Notes: generated from the sequence alone by a model not told the origin. A stretch of 64,000 nt of DNA from UBA668 sp038234785 (GCA_038234785.1 JBBQTC010000005.1:1-64000); one strand, 5' to 3'; counted from the first letter of the stretch, positions 16,498-25,992 are shown. A program made the numbers and translations.

Positions 16498-18057
16498 TCA
16501 CGCCGTGACGCTCATCTCCTTGACGAGGATCTTGGAGTCGACCCGCGGCGTCCACTGCATCCGCGTGCTGAGGCCGTAGAGGTCCTGGTTGTTCACCAGG
16601 AAGGTGAAGTAGGCCTCGTCATAGCCGATCTTGACGGCCTGCTCGTAGATGGTCTGGCGCTTGGCCGGGTCGAGCTCGGTGCGGCCCTGGTCGACGAGTG
16701 CGGCCAGTTGCTCGTTGGAGTTCGACGAGCCGATGCCGGCCGACGAGTAGTAGGTCGCGAGCTGACGGGACGGGTCAAGGATGTCGTTCGAGCTCGACAC
16801 GAAGATCGCGTCGGCCCGGTTGTCCCGGTTGAACAGGATGTCGAGGTAGGCACCGAACTCGGGCGACTGGAGGTCGACCTTGAGACCGGCCTCGGTCCAG
16901 TAGCCGGCAACGGCTTCGACGAGCTCCTTGTCGTTCAGCCAGCGACCGGACGATTCACCCACGAGGGTGATCGTCTGACCGGCGACACCGGCGGCCTCGA
17001 TGAGGCGCTTGGCCTCGGCGGGGTCGTACGGGAACGCTTCGAGGCTGGAGTTGAATCCGAGGATCGACGAGCTCAGCACCTGACCGGCGTCCGGAGCGGC
17101 GTAACCGCCGTACACCTTGTCGGCGATCGCCTGCTTGTCGACCGCCAGGTTCAGCGCCTTGCGGACGTTGGGATCGGCGGTGATGCCCTCATCGGCATCG
17201 AGGATGAGCACGGGGTGCTCCTGGCCCTGCACCTTGGCCGAAGCGGGCGCCTGATCGACGTCCTGCGGGGGAAGGTTGGTGATGAGGTCGTACTTGCCGG
17301 ACTTGAGGCCGGCCAGACGGGTGCCGCCCTCGGAGACGAACTCATAGGTGACCTTCGAGATCGCCGGTGCGTCGCCCCAGTACTTGTCGTTCGCGGCGAG
17401 CACGATGTTCGAGCCGGTCTCGCGGCTGACGAACGTGTACGGCCCGGTGCCGTTGGGTGCATCCGAGAGATCGGCAGAGTCCTTCGCGGACGCAGCGATC
17501 ATCTTCAGCCAGTACATGCGCGCCGGGAGCACGCCGTCGGGGCCGTCGGTCATGATCCGCACGGTGAGGTCGTCGACCTTCTCAGCGCCGGTGAGGGTCC
17601 CGAAGAAGCCGTCGTTGTCGGTCTTGCCGTCCTTCACCAGGCCGACCATGCGATCGACACTGGCGATCACGGAATCAGCGTTGAACGGCGAGCCGTCGTG
17701 GAAGGTGACACCGTCGTGGAGCTTGAACTCCCACGTCGTGTCGTCGATCTGCGTCGGCAACTCCGTTGCCAGACCGGGCTCGAGTTCACCGGTCGCCGTA
17801 CGGGCGAGCAGTGTCTCGTAGATGTTGTCGTTGATGGCGCGCTCGCCACCATCGTCGACGAGCATGGGATCCAGGCTCGTCGGTTCGGACCCGAGTGCAA
17901 TGGTGATGTCGGCGCCGGTGGCGGTGCCGCCGCCGGTGGTCTCGGTGCTGCCATTGCTGGTGGTGCTCGACGCGCTGTCGCTGCCGCAGGCAGCCGCAAC
18001 GAGTGTGAACGCCAGCAGTGCGCCGAGTACCCCGACACGCTTGCTCCTTGTGGACAT
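16498..18057 (-). CDS. ABC transporter substrate-binding lipoprotein, family 5 (SBP_bac_5)
   Basis: The 519-residue protein has a signal peptide with a lipobox-like LVAAAC around residue 21, a Ser/Thr/Gly linker, and the family-5 start ITIALGSEPTSLDPMLVDDG. Later come DGVTFHDGSPFNADSV and RKALNLAVDKQAIADKVYGG, both standard for dipeptide/oligopeptide/nickel-type binding proteins. Family members also bind opines, glutathione and other amides. It is the first gene of the importer operon, reading away from operator site B. Confidence 0.92.
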   Translation of the reverse strand: MSTRSKRVGVLGALLAFTLVAAACGSDSASSTTSNGSTETTGGGTATGADITIALGSEPTSLDPMLVDDGGERAINDNIYETLLARTATGELEPGLATELPTQIDDTTWEFKLHDGVTFHDGSPFNADSVIASVDRMVGLVKDGKTDNDGFFGTLTGAEKVDDLTVRIMTDGPDGVLPARMYWLKMIAASAKDSADLSDAPNGTGPYTFVSRETGSNIVLAANDKYWGDAPAISKVTYEFVSEGGTRLAGLKSGKYDLITNLPPQDVDQAPASAKVQGQEHPVLILDADEGITADPNVRKALNLAVDKQAIADKVYGGYAAPDAGQVLSSSILGFNSSLEAFPYDPAEAKRLIEAAGVAGQTITLVGESSGRWLNDKELVEAVAGYWTEAGLKVDLQSPEFGAYLDILFNRDNRADAIFVSSSNDILDPSRQLATYYSSAGIGSSNSNEQLAALVDQGRTELDPAKRQTIYEQAVKIGYDEAYFTFLVNNQDLYGLSTRMQWTPRVDSKILVKEMSVTA

Positions 18058-18094
18058 TGACCCTCCCCTTGTACCCCACCCCACGGGCGGTTGC

Positions 18095-18114
18095 GCATAC
18101 TTTATACAATAGAC
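18095..18114. promoter_or_regulatory. GntR-type operator, site B
   Basis: The sequence GCATACTTTATACAATAGAC lies between the binding-protein gene and the divergent GntR gene. Its second part, TTATACAATAGAC (18102-18114), matches site D at 11 of 13 positions; its first part, GCATACTTTATAC, matches site C at 11 of 13. It may therefore be two overlapping sites. On the minus strand a TTGACC lies upstream and TATAAA lies inside the site. Confidence 0.6.
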
Positions 18115-18155
18115 ACGAGGGGTCAATCCCCTGGAGCGAATTTCCGCGCGAAAGA

Positions 18156-18860
18156 ATGGTGACCGCCATGAACGAATCGACCTCCACTCCTGCCCCCACG
18201 GCACCGTCCACCGGGCTGCGCCACGCCATCACGCACCTTCCGCTACGTCACGCAGTGCTCGAAGAAATCCGTCATCGGATCACCGAAGGGCAGTATGAGC
18301 AGGGAACACGGTTGTTCGAGGACCAGATCGCCGCCGAACTCGGCGTGTCGCGGAACCCGGTTCGCGAGGCGCTCCAGGCGCTGGCGTCCGAAGGATTCGT
18401 CGACCTCGAACCCCGCCGGGGAGCTCGAGTCGCCGACGTGACAACCGAGCGCGCCGGCGAGCTTTTCGAGGTTCGCGGCGCATTGGAGGGTCTCATGGCC
18501 CGCCTGGCGGCCCAACGTCGAACCGAAGACGACCTCGCTGCACTGCAGTCACTGGTCAGCGAAGGACAGCGATGCGTCGCCGAGGGCGAGCGCGCGGCGC
18601 TGCCCGCGCTCAACACCCGATTCCACGAATGTCTCGGCGCGACGGCCCGCAATCAACTGCTCACCCACACCATCCAGCAACTCTCACACGTGATCCAGTG
18701 GGTGTACGCGGGCAGCATCGGTCGGCGCGGTGCCGACTCGTGGGCCGAGCACGCGGCGATCGTGGATGCCATCGCCCGAGGCGACGCCGACGCTGCCGAG
18801 CACAACGCTGCGCGGCACATCGCGAACGCGCGCGACGCCTATGTGACGATGCCCGACTGA
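18156..18860 (+). CDS. GntR-family transcriptional regulator, FCD type (second)
   Basis: The 234-residue protein has the winged-helix segment EDQIAAELGVSRNPVREAL, nearly the same recognition helix as the first GntR protein (LGVSRNPVREA in both), followed by an FCD domain. The identical recognition helix is what is expected of two regulators that share one operator type. The start may be the ATG at 18156 or the one at 18168. It is divergent from the importer operon and converges on the SDR gene. Confidence 0.9.
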   Translation: MVTAMNESTSTPAPTAPSTGLRHAITHLPLRHAVLEEIRHRITEGQYEQGTRLFEDQIAAELGVSRNPVREALQALASEGFVDLEPRRGARVADVTTERAGELFEVRGALEGLMARLAAQRRTEDDLAALQSLVSEGQRCVAEGERAALPALNTRFHECLGATARNQLLTHTIQQLSHVIQWVYAGSIGRRGADSWAEHAAIVDAIARGDADAAEHNAARHIANARDAYVTMPD

Positions 18861-18869
18861 CGTCGGATC

Positions 18870-19637
18870 TCAGAAGCCTCGTACGGCTCCGCCGTCGACC
18901 CGAACGGTCGATCCGGTGACGAACGACGCCCGTTCGCTGCAGAGGAACACCACGACATCGGCCAACTCCTGTGCGCGACCGACTCGACCCATCGGGATGC
19001 CGGCGACGTGGTCGCGGTGCACCTCGTCGGCGGATCGGCCCTCGTGTTCTGCCCTCGCGGCCTCGAAACGCGCCAAGGCCGGGGTGTCGAACTGGCCGGT
19101 GATCACCACGTTGCACGTGACGTCCGGCGCCAGTTCGAGCGCGAGCGAACGAGCTGCTGCGGCGACGCCGCTACGGAACACCGAGCTCAGCGCAAGGTCA
19201 GGGCTGGCCTCGACCACCGAACGAGCGGTGAGGAACACCAGTCGACCGTGCCCGTTCGCCGCCACGAGTGGGGCGGCCGCGCGGCTCACCTCGAGCGCCG
19301 GGCGCAGCATCGACGCGTACGCACTGTCGTCGAAGCCGTCAGTGGCAAGGATCGGCCCCGGCTTGCCGCCGCCGGTGTTGACCACGACGATGTCGAGCCC
19401 TCCGAGCGCATCGGCCGCCTCGTGGACAAGGCGTGCACCGGTCCCGACTGCGGTGAGGTCCCCGACGAGTCCCACTGTCGCGCCGATGGCGGCCGCGGTC
19501 TCGGCGGCGCGATCGGCGTGGCGGCTGACGACGGCAACACTCGCGCCCTCGACGACGAGTCCGGCGGCCACTGCTCGACCGAGACCAGAGGACGAACCGA
19601 GCACCAGCGCCCGGCGACCGTGAAGTTCGAGATCCAT
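18870..19637 (-). CDS. Short-chain dehydrogenase/reductase family protein, atypical active site
   Basis: The 255-residue protein has the NAD(P) motif GSSSGLG (residues 14-20), an NTGGG version of the NNAG motif and the C-terminal SFVTGSTVRVDGGAV. The region that normally carries YxxxK reads SSVFRSGVAAAARSLA, so the catalytic Tyr and Lys are absent. Such divergent SDRs exist and may use other residues or act on unusual substrates. It is the last gene of the minus-strand operon that starts at 22530. Confidence 0.85.
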   Translation of the reverse strand: MDLELHGRRALVLGSSSGLGRAVAAGLVVEGASVAVVSRHADRAAETAAAIGATVGLVGDLTAVGTGARLVHEAADALGGLDIVVVNTGGGKPGPILATDGFDDSAYASMLRPALEVSRAAAPLVAANGHGRLVFLTARSVVEASPDLALSSVFRSGVAAAARSLALELAPDVTCNVVITGQFDTPALARFEAARAEHEGRSADEVHRDHVAGIPMGRVGRAQELADVVVFLCSERASFVTGSTVRVDGGAVRGF

Positions 19638-19640
19638 GGG

Positions 19641-21107
19641 TCAGCTCCCCAGCCAGATCGTGCGCGAAGTGGTGTAGAAGTCCATCACCGTGGGACCCAG
19701 CTGTTCCTTGTGCGTCGCCGTGCCGCTCTGCTTGATACCGCCGAACGGGGCGTTGAACGCCGCGCCGACCGTGGGTCGGTTGATGCGCACCATGCCGGCT
19801 TGGACCTCCGCGGCGAACCGCTGCGCTGCAGTGAGGTCGCGAGTGCAGATCGCTGCGGACAATCCGTAGACGACCGAGTTCGCCGACTCGATGGCATCGT
19901 CGACACCATCGATGCGTTCGATCCCGATGACCGGGCCGAACACTTCCTCCTGCGAGATCGCATGGTGGCGCTGGGCATCGATCAGCACCGTCGGCTCGAA
20001 GAACCAGCCGCCGTCGAGATCCGCGCCCGAGGCGCGGCGGCCGCCGCATGCGACGTGCGCTCCCTCGGAAATTGCCGCGGCAACCACGCGTTCCATCGTC
20101 GCGACCGCGTGCTCGTCGACGAGCGGACCCATCGTGACGCCGTCGACGTCACCCGGGCCGAGGACGTACCGCCCGGCGAGCGCGAGCACCTTCTCCACCA
20201 GTTCGTCGTGGACACGGTGATCGACGAGGATTCTGCCGGCCCCGGTGCACGCCTGCCCGCTCAACGAGAAGCTGGAACGAGCGACGATGGCCGCCGCCGC
20301 ATCGAGATCGGCGTCGGCGAGCACGACGACGGGGTTCTTGCCGCCGAGCTCCAGCTGCACCCTGCGGCCGAGCCCGACCGCGGCGTGGATCTTGCGGCCC
20401 GTCGCATTCGAACCCGTGAAGGTGATGGCAGCGACGCGCTCATCGGCGACGAGCAGCGCTCCAGCGCCGAAGCCGTGCACCACGTTGAGCACGCCGGGCG
20501 GGAGACCGGCATCGGTGAAGGCAGCCGCGAGCCGATCGCCCATGTGAGGGGTCATCGGTGACGGCTTGAAGACGACGGTGTTGCCGGCCGCGAGTGCGGG
20601 CCCGATCTTGCGGCTCGCCATGTTGAGCGGGAAGTTCCACGGTGTGATCACACCCACCACGCCCAGCGGGTCGCGGGTGGAGTAGACGAGCGGCGTGTCG
20701 TCGCTGGGGAACGTGGCGCCGGTCAGGCGATACGCCTCCCCGGCATAGAGCTCGAGGTTGCGCGGCGTGCGACCCGACTCGTTCTTCGCGTCGGCGAGCG
20801 GCTTGCCTTCCTCGCGGACCATCTCAGCGGCGATCATCCCGGCGCGCTCCTCGAGGAGTCGCGCGGCGCGAGTGAGGACTTCGGCGCGTTGTGTCGGCGT
20901 GGTGCGCCGCCAAGCCGCTGCCGCGTCAGCTGCAACCCCGACGGCATCGGCGACGTCGGTCGCCGTCGACTCCGGAGCGGTCGACACGAGGCGATCCGCA
21001 TGGGCAGGGTCGAAGCGATCGAATCGACCACCATCGGATGCGTCGAGGAACTTGTCACCGACGCGGTTGCGCACCACGAACGGTGCGGGCGTGAGCGAGG
21101 AGGTCAC
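19641..21107 (-). CDS. Aldehyde dehydrogenase family protein
   Basis: The 488-residue enzyme has the NAD-binding PWNFPLN, the general-base region VQLELGGKNP and the catalytic Cys in GQACTGAGR, with the EEVFGPV motif near the C-terminus. It should oxidise an aldehyde to an acid with NAD(P). The likely start is the GTG of VTSSLTPAPF, with GGGGGAG upstream and 2 bp after the stop of the HbpS-like gene. It probably acts downstream of an amine- or LLM-derived aldehyde. Confidence 0.92.
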   Translation of the reverse strand: MTSSLTPAPFVVRNRVGDKFLDASDGGRFDRFDPAHADRLVSTAPESTATDVADAVGVAADAAAAWRRTTPTQRAEVLTRAARLLEERAGMIAAEMVREEGKPLADAKNESGRTPRNLELYAGEAYRLTGATFPSDDTPLVYSTRDPLGVVGVITPWNFPLNMASRKIGPALAAGNTVVFKPSPMTPHMGDRLAAAFTDAGLPPGVLNVVHGFGAGALLVADERVAAITFTGSNATGRKIHAAVGLGRRVQLELGGKNPVVVLADADLDAAAAIVARSSFSLSGQACTGAGRILVDHRVHDELVEKVLALAGRYVLGPGDVDGVTMGPLVDEHAVATMERVVAAAISEGAHVACGGRRASGADLDGGWFFEPTVLIDAQRHHAISQEEVFGPVIGIERIDGVDDAIESANSVVYGLSAAICTRDLTAAQRFAAEVQAGMVRINRPTVGAAFNAPFGGIKQSGTATHKEQLGPTVMDFYTTSRTIWLGS

Positions 21108-21109
21108 GC

Positions 21110-21589
21110 TCACTCCCCCGTCGGGGACGGGGCGCGCCAGTTGTCCCACTTGGAGAAGTCGGCGGTCTTGCCGAGGTGCTCGACCAGCGCAGTGATGCCG
21201 GCCTGGCAGCACTCGATGTCCTCCCTGGTGTGTCCGCCGGACACGCCGATGCCGCCGACGACCTCACCGTCGATCTCGATCGGCCAACCGCCGACGAAGA
21301 TCGAGAAGCGTCCGCCGTGCATGTTCATGATGCCGAACGCCTCCTGCCCGGGTTGCGCGTTGGTGTAGGTGTGCGTCGGGCGGCGGTGGCACGCAGCCGT
21401 GAAAGCCTTGTTGATCGCGATCTCGACGCTCGTCGGCTTTGCAGTGTCAGGGCGCTTGACGACGATGGGCCATCCGGCCGAGTCGACGACGGCGATGACG
21501 GATCCCACGTTGAGCTCGCGCGCCTTGGCGAGCGCCGCATCGACGGCGAGTTCCGCTTCCTCCATGGTGAGGCGATTGACCTGCAGCAT
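21110..21589 (-). CDS. GlcG/HbpS-family heme-binding-like protein
   Basis: The 159-residue protein matches the GlcG/HbpS (DUF336) fold: an N-terminal helix (AELAVDAALAKARELN), VIAVVDSAGWPIVVKRPD and the glycine-rich end VVGGIGVSGGHTREDIECCQAG. Members bind heme or act as accessory proteins in glycolate, propanediol and aromatic catabolic operons. An AAAGGAA ribosome site precedes the ATG. The role here is likely accessory or sensing. Confidence 0.82.
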   Translation of the reverse strand: MLQVNRLTMEEAELAVDAALAKARELNVGSVIAVVDSAGWPIVVKRPDTAKPTSVEIAINKAFTAACHRRPTHTYTNAQPGQEAFGIMNMHGGRFSIFVGGWPIEIDGEVVGGIGVSGGHTREDIECCQAGITALVEHLGKTADFSKWDNWRAPSPTGE

Positions 21590-21612
21590 CAGTGTTCCTT
21601 TCAGGGGTGGAT

Positions 21613-22530
21613 TCAGAGAGCCAGATGTCGCTCGTAGGCGAGGCCGGCGGCGACCACATCTTGCAACGCGACGCCTTGGGTCTCGAACAACACAGGAGCG
21701 TTGCCCGCGCGATCGACGGGGACGGTGCCCGCGGCGAGGTCGCGCAGCTCGATCGCACGTTCCCACGTGAACCGTCCGTCGCTCGCGGCCCGGATGAGGT
21801 CGCCGCACTCCACCCGACTGCCGACGACGTCGTCACACACCACGGCGGCACACCGCTCGACGACATCCGAGCCGATTTCGCAGCGGTCGTACTTCGTCGC
21901 GCCGACGGCGCAGATCAGGGCACGGTCGCTGATGGCCTCGACGGGGAACAAGGGCTCGGTGCTCTGGGTGACGGTCACGATGACGTCGGCACCGCGGACC
22001 GCGTCGACGGGACTGGCGGAGGCCACGGCAGGGATGCCGGCGGAGAGCGCTCGCTCGACCATGTCGGCAGCCGCCTCGGGTCGCACGTCGTACACCGTCA
22101 CTCGCTCGAGTTCGGGCAGTTCCGCAGCGAGCATCTCGAGGTGGTACCACCCCTGTCGACCGGCCCCGATGAGCGCAGCGGTCGTGCAGTCGGTCGCGGC
22201 GAGCGCACGAATGGCGATCGCGCACGCGGCCGGCGTGCGGAAACGGGTGAGCGCGTCACCATCGAGGGTGCACAGCAGCTTGCCGTCGAGATCGAAGAGG
22301 ATGTTGAGGAACGTGAACACGCCGTTCTTGGTGGCGTAGACCTTGCCGCCGGAGTACGGCGGAACGACTGCCGCCATCGCGCTCGCCATGCCGCCGCCGG
22401 CGCTGGATCGGACCCGTTGCGTGCTGTCTGCCTCGCCCCGACCCCATGCCGCGAACGCCTCGCCCACGGCGAGCGTCACCGACGGCAGGTCGAGGAGTTC
22501 CAGGATGTGGTCGTCGTGGAGGTGCAACAC
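21613..22530 (-). CDS. Ornithine cyclodeaminase / mu-crystallin family protein
   Basis: The 305-residue protein has the substrate-side VYATKNGVF, the Rossmann motif ALIGAGRQGWYHLEM near residue 122 and GADVIVTVTQS. Family members are NAD(P)-dependent amino-acid or imino-acid enzymes such as ornithine cyclodeaminase, alanine dehydrogenase and ketimine reductase. A GTG start follows AAAAGGACCTC. It opens the four-gene operon reading away from operator site C. The link with the DAO enzyme suggests amino-acid/imine chemistry. Confidence 0.85.
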   Translation of the reverse strand: MLHLHDDHILELLDLPSVTLAVGEAFAAWGRGEADSTQRVRSSAGGGMASAMAAVVPPYSGGKVYATKNGVFTFLNILFDLDGKLLCTLDGDALTRFRTPAACAIAIRALAATDCTTAALIGAGRQGWYHLEMLAAELPELERVTVYDVRPEAAADMVERALSAGIPAVASASPVDAVRGADVIVTVTQSTEPLFPVEAISDRALICAVGATKYDRCEIGSDVVERCAAVVCDDVVGSRVECGDLIRAASDGRFTWERAIELRDLAAGTVPVDRAGNAPVLFETQGVALQDVVAAGLAYERHLAL

Positions 22531-22593
22531 GAGGTCCTTTTCAGGGATCGGAATGCGTGTGGCGCACGGTTGGTGTGTCCCATCATCGCGATT

Positions 22594-22606
22594 GCATACT
22601 GTATGC
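22594..22606. promoter_or_regulatory. GntR-type operator, site C
   Basis: GCATACTGTATGC is a perfect 13-bp palindrome (GCATAC-T-GTATGC) in the 79-bp gap between the cyclodeaminase operon and the divergent LLM gene, ending 3 bp before the LLM ATG. It matches site D at 9 of 13 bases and the left half of site B at 11 of 13. Its position would directly block initiation of the LLM-MFS unit. Confidence 0.6.
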
Positions 22607-22609
22607 GAG

Positions 22610-23599
22610 ATGACGGCCGCTTCGCTCCCTCCGACCCGTGACGGTCTCCGATTCGGCGTGCACACGCCGTTGCAGGACACCCGCGCCGACGCCGTCCGGG
22701 CTCTCTGGCGCCGCATCGAAGCCATCGGTGACCAGGGCCACGGCGGCTGCTTCGACTGGATCTCGGTGTGGGACCACTTCGGTTCGCTCACCGGAACCAC
22801 CGCCAATCTGGAGGCAGTGGCGATGCACGCCGCGCTCGCCTGCACCACGGAGCGGGTGCGCTGCGCCTGCCTGGTGTACTCCGTGGGCTACCGCGACGCC
22901 CTGCAACTCGCCAGCGCGATCGCGACGATCGACCAGCTCTCCGGCGGCCGTGCGACGCTCGGCCTCGGTGCCGGCTACCTCCAACGCGACTACCGGATGA
23001 CCGGCCGCGCCCTCCCCAGTCCGGGCCAACGATCAGGCCACCTCGGTGAGACCCTGCGCGCCGTCCGCCGTCTGCTCGACGGGGAGACGGTCACCACCGA
23101 CGGCAGGCACGTTCGACTCGTGGAGGCATCGTGTGCTCCACCGCCGGTACAGGCACACATCCCGATCATCGTTGGCGGAGGTGGTGAGCGATCGACCATT
23201 CCGCTCGCCGCCCAGGTCGCCGACGGATGGAACGTCCCGATGGCGACACCCGACGACCTGGCACGCAAGGTGACCATCCTTCGCGAACACGAGCACATCG
23301 CCGGGCGACCGGGCGGCGCCGTGGAGACCACGGTGAGCATCGGTCTCTGCTTGGACGAAACGCAGCTCCCGGCCCGCTTCGGACCACGGTGGGAGGCCCT
23401 CCGGCCGGCCGTGTGCACCGGCAGCACCGAGCAGGTCGTGGATCTCGTGGGGCGCTACCGCGACGCGGGCGTGGATCGAGTGGTCCTGTCGCTGCGCGCA
23501 CCGTTCGACGCTGCGATCGAGGCGGACCTGGAGCGGTTCGCCGCCGAGGTCGCCCCTCACTTTCGCCCGGGCCCGACGTCCGAGGAAGCCACCCGATGA
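22610..23599 (+). CDS. LLM-class flavin-dependent oxidoreductase (first of two)
   Basis: The 329-residue protein has the luciferase-like TIM-barrel pattern: FDWISVWDHFG, the FMN/F420-site stretch DQLSGGRATLGLGAGYL and PIIVGGGGERSTIPLAAQVADGW. Such enzymes oxygenate or reduce substrates using FMN or F420. The ATG lies 3 bp after operator site C, so the transcript has little or no leader. It overlaps the MFS gene in ATGA. Probable catabolic monooxygenase; substrate unknown. Confidence 0.88.
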   Translation: MTAASLPPTRDGLRFGVHTPLQDTRADAVRALWRRIEAIGDQGHGGCFDWISVWDHFGSLTGTTANLEAVAMHAALACTTERVRCACLVYSVGYRDALQLASAIATIDQLSGGRATLGLGAGYLQRDYRMTGRALPSPGQRSGHLGETLRAVRRLLDGETVTTDGRHVRLVEASCAPPPVQAHIPIIVGGGGERSTIPLAAQVADGWNVPMATPDDLARKVTILREHEHIAGRPGGAVETTVSIGLCLDETQLPARFGPRWEALRPAVCTGSTEQVVDLVGRYRDAGVDRVVLSLRAPFDAAIEADLERFAAEVAPHFRPGPTSEEATR

Positions 23600-24789
23600 C
23601 GTCGCCCGCCACGACCTCGGTCACTGCGCCCGGGCGCGCCCACTGGGGTGCGTTCGCGCTGATCTGCCTCGCCTACGTGGTCACCACCACCGGCGAGCAG
23701 ATCCTGTCGCCGGTGTTCCCCACCGCGCAGGACGATCTCGGCCTGTCGGTCGGACAGGGCGGCATCGCGTTCGCACTGCTCACCGTGAGCATCGCGATCA
23801 TGAACCTCGCCGGCGGTGCCGCGCTGCGACGGGTTCGGCCGGTCACGGTCATCAGGTGGTCGTGCCTCATCGGAGCGTCGGGCGCAGTCGTCACGGCCGC
23901 GGCACCGGGCTACGCCGTGCTGCTCGTCGGCCAGATCCTGCTCGGCGCAGGAGCCGGGCTGTTCTTCCCCGCCGGCCTGCAGTCCGTCGGCATCGCTGCC
24001 GGCCCCTCGCGCCGTGGCTTCGCGATGGGGCTGTACGGGGTCGCGTTCAGCGTCGGCCTCACCCTCGCCGCGGTGCTCGGCAGCGTCGGCGCCAGCCACG
24101 GTTGGCGGGTTCCGTTCTGGGTGGCCGCAGTGCTGTTCCTCGTGTCGGCTTTCGCCTCGTCGTTCCTGCACATCCCGCCGCCGACGTCGACCGGGCATCG
24201 CGACCGGGTCAGCCTGCGAGCAGTGATGAGCCTGCCGACCGCCGTCGGCACGGTGCTCGCCGTGTGCCAGTACGGCGCGGTGCCGTTCCTCACCACGTTC
24301 GCCGTGGACGAGTGGGGCATCTCGGCCTCCTCGGCCGCCACGGTGCTCATCGTCGGGCGCGTGCTCTCGATCGGCGCCAAGGTCGCCGGAGGTGCGAGCG
24401 CCGACCGGGTCGGGGCGCGGACGAGCGCGAGGCGCACCGCGGTGGTGCTGACCGCGACAGGGCTCGCGTGGGTCCTGCTCCCGGGTGGATGGGCCACCTA
24501 CGCGCTCGCTGCCGGCTTCGCCGCGATGGTGAGTTCACTCGGCCCGGTGGCCAACACGCTCGCCGTCGAGGAGTTCGGGCAGAACGGAATGGCGCTGGGC
24601 ATGTATCGCAGCGTGCAGATCGCGCTGGGCGCGCTCGCGAGCGCCATCGTCGGGCTCGTCGCCGATCGAGTCGGGTTGCGGCCGACGCTGGCGGTCGCGG
24701 TGTTGGTGCCGCTGGTGCTGCTGTGGATCTGTCGCGACCGCCCGGCCGAGAGCATCGAGGCCCGCGATCAAGGCGGAACAGCGCCCTGA
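23596..24789 (+). CDS. Major facilitator superfamily transporter
   Basis: The 397-residue protein has about twelve membrane helices and MFS-like loop motifs such as ASADRVGARTSARR between helices 8 and 9 and MGLYGVAFSVGLTLAAVLG. It starts inside the stop of the LLM gene and is likely the second uptake or export system of the cluster. Transport direction is not decidable from sequence. Confidence 0.88.
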   Translation: MTSPATTSVTAPGRAHWGAFALICLAYVVTTTGEQILSPVFPTAQDDLGLSVGQGGIAFALLTVSIAIMNLAGGAALRRVRPVTVIRWSCLIGASGAVVTAAAPGYAVLLVGQILLGAGAGLFFPAGLQSVGIAAGPSRRGFAMGLYGVAFSVGLTLAAVLGSVGASHGWRVPFWVAAVLFLVSAFASSFLHIPPPTSTGHRDRVSLRAVMSLPTAVGTVLAVCQYGAVPFLTTFAVDEWGISASSAATVLIVGRVLSIGAKVAGGASADRVGARTSARRTAVVLTATGLAWVLLPGGWATYALAAGFAAMVSSLGPVANTLAVEEFGQNGMALGMYRSVQIALGALASAIVGLVADRVGLRPTLAVAVLVPLVLLWICRDRPAESIEARDQGGTAP

Positions 24790-24858
24790 GCGAGAGTCGT
24801 AGGGTGTTGCGAAGTGGGGCAGCGACGCCCCCGACCCCGATATCGAAGGAGTACACCC

Positions 24859-25974
24859 ATGCGTTCACGACGATTTCGACGAGCAACCTTTGCTGCGGTT
24901 CTCACGATCGGACTTCCGGTAGCGATCAACGTGGGCGGATCCGCCTCCGCCTCGCACGACGACTCCGGTCGTCACAGCGGCAACACGCGTGTGTTCGTGA
25001 TCATGCTCGAGAACCACTCGCAGTCGAGCGTGATCGATGACGTCAATGCGCCGTACATCACCCAGCTCGCGCACGCCAACGGGATGGCGACGAACTACTA
25101 CGGCGTGACCCATCCGAGCATGCCGAACTACATCGCCGCGATCGCCGGCGACAACTTCGGCGTCCAGGACGATCATGACGAGAACATCGTCAACCTCGAT
25201 CGGCCGAACCTGGTGGATCAGCTGGAGTCGCACCACCTCTCGTGGGGCGCTTACATGGAGACCCTGCCCGCCGACAAGACCGCGCGGTTCGGACCGAACG
25301 TCGGTGGGACCGACGTCGCGCTGTACGCCAAGAAGCACAACCCGTTCGTGCTCTTCGACGACATCGTCAACAACCCGGCGCGCATGTCCAACATCAAGGA
25401 CTACTCGGCGCTCGCTACCGACCTGAACTCCCGCAACGCGCCTGATTTCGTGTGGATCAGCCCCAACCAGTGCAACGACATGCACGGCGGCGTCTACGTG
25501 GCGGTGCCCGACCACCCCGAGACCCCGTGCCCGTACGGATCGGCCAAGGACGACGCCAACGACGCCGCACTGAAGCAGAAGGCCGACGCGTTCGTCGAGA
25601 CGGCAGTGACGACGATCATGAACTCCAAGGCATGGACGAAGAACAGCCTGATCTTCATCGTCACCGACGAGAACGACTACACCGGCAATCCCACCAATGG
25701 CGGGTGGGAATCGGCCGATGGGTGCTGTGACTCGCCCTACGTCGCGGCCGCCGACGCGCGCGTCAGCCCCGCCTGGCCGGGCGGAACCTACGGCGGCGGG
25801 CTCATCCCGGCGATCGTGGTCTCCGGGCACAACCACCACTCCCGCGTCAGCGACACGCCGTACAACCACTACTCGCTGCTGGCGACGATCGAAACGGTGT
25901 GGCACCTGGGATACCTGGGCCACGCCGGCGACAGGGCCGGCGGTGTGGTGCCGATGCTCGACCTGATCGGCTGA
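24859..25974 (+). CDS. Secreted phosphoesterase (AcpA/phospholipase-C-like, alkaline-phosphatase superfamily)
   Basis: The 371-residue protein has a signal peptide (RRFRRATFAAVLTIG, then a hydrophobic core and SASAS) and the phosphoesterase-family motifs FVIMLENHSQSSVI, THPSMPNYIAAIAG and FIVTDENDY, whose Asp, Asn and Glu are of the metal-binding type. Relatives are acid phosphatases or phospholipases C outside the membrane. A GAAGGAG ribosome site precedes the ATG. It lies inside the 9-29 kb cluster but has no GTATAC-type site, so its membership is doubtful. Confidence 0.85.
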   Translation: MRSRRFRRATFAAVLTIGLPVAINVGGSASASHDDSGRHSGNTRVFVIMLENHSQSSVIDDVNAPYITQLAHANGMATNYYGVTHPSMPNYIAAIAGDNFGVQDDHDENIVNLDRPNLVDQLESHHLSWGAYMETLPADKTARFGPNVGGTDVALYAKKHNPFVLFDDIVNNPARMSNIKDYSALATDLNSRNAPDFVWISPNQCNDMHGGVYVAVPDHPETPCPYGSAKDDANDAALKQKADAFVETAVTTIMNSKAWTKNSLIFIVTDENDYTGNPTNGGWESADGCCDSPYVAAADARVSPAWPGGTYGGGLIPAIVVSGHNHHSRVSDTPYNHYSLLATIETVWHLGYLGHAGDRAGGVVPMLDLIG

Positions 25975-25992
25975 GGTTCCACGACCAGCGGT

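Noticed and set aside
19008..20561. Long plus-strand open frame opposite the aldehyde dehydrogenase
   Set aside because: It lies antisense to two clear enzymes, is rich in Arg, Asp and Val without any motif, and is the usual high-GC shadow.
24859..25974. Phosphoesterase as a member of the GntR regulon
   Set aside because: It lies within the cluster but has its own promoter region with no GTATAC-type site, and a secreted phosphatase has no obvious step in the pathway.
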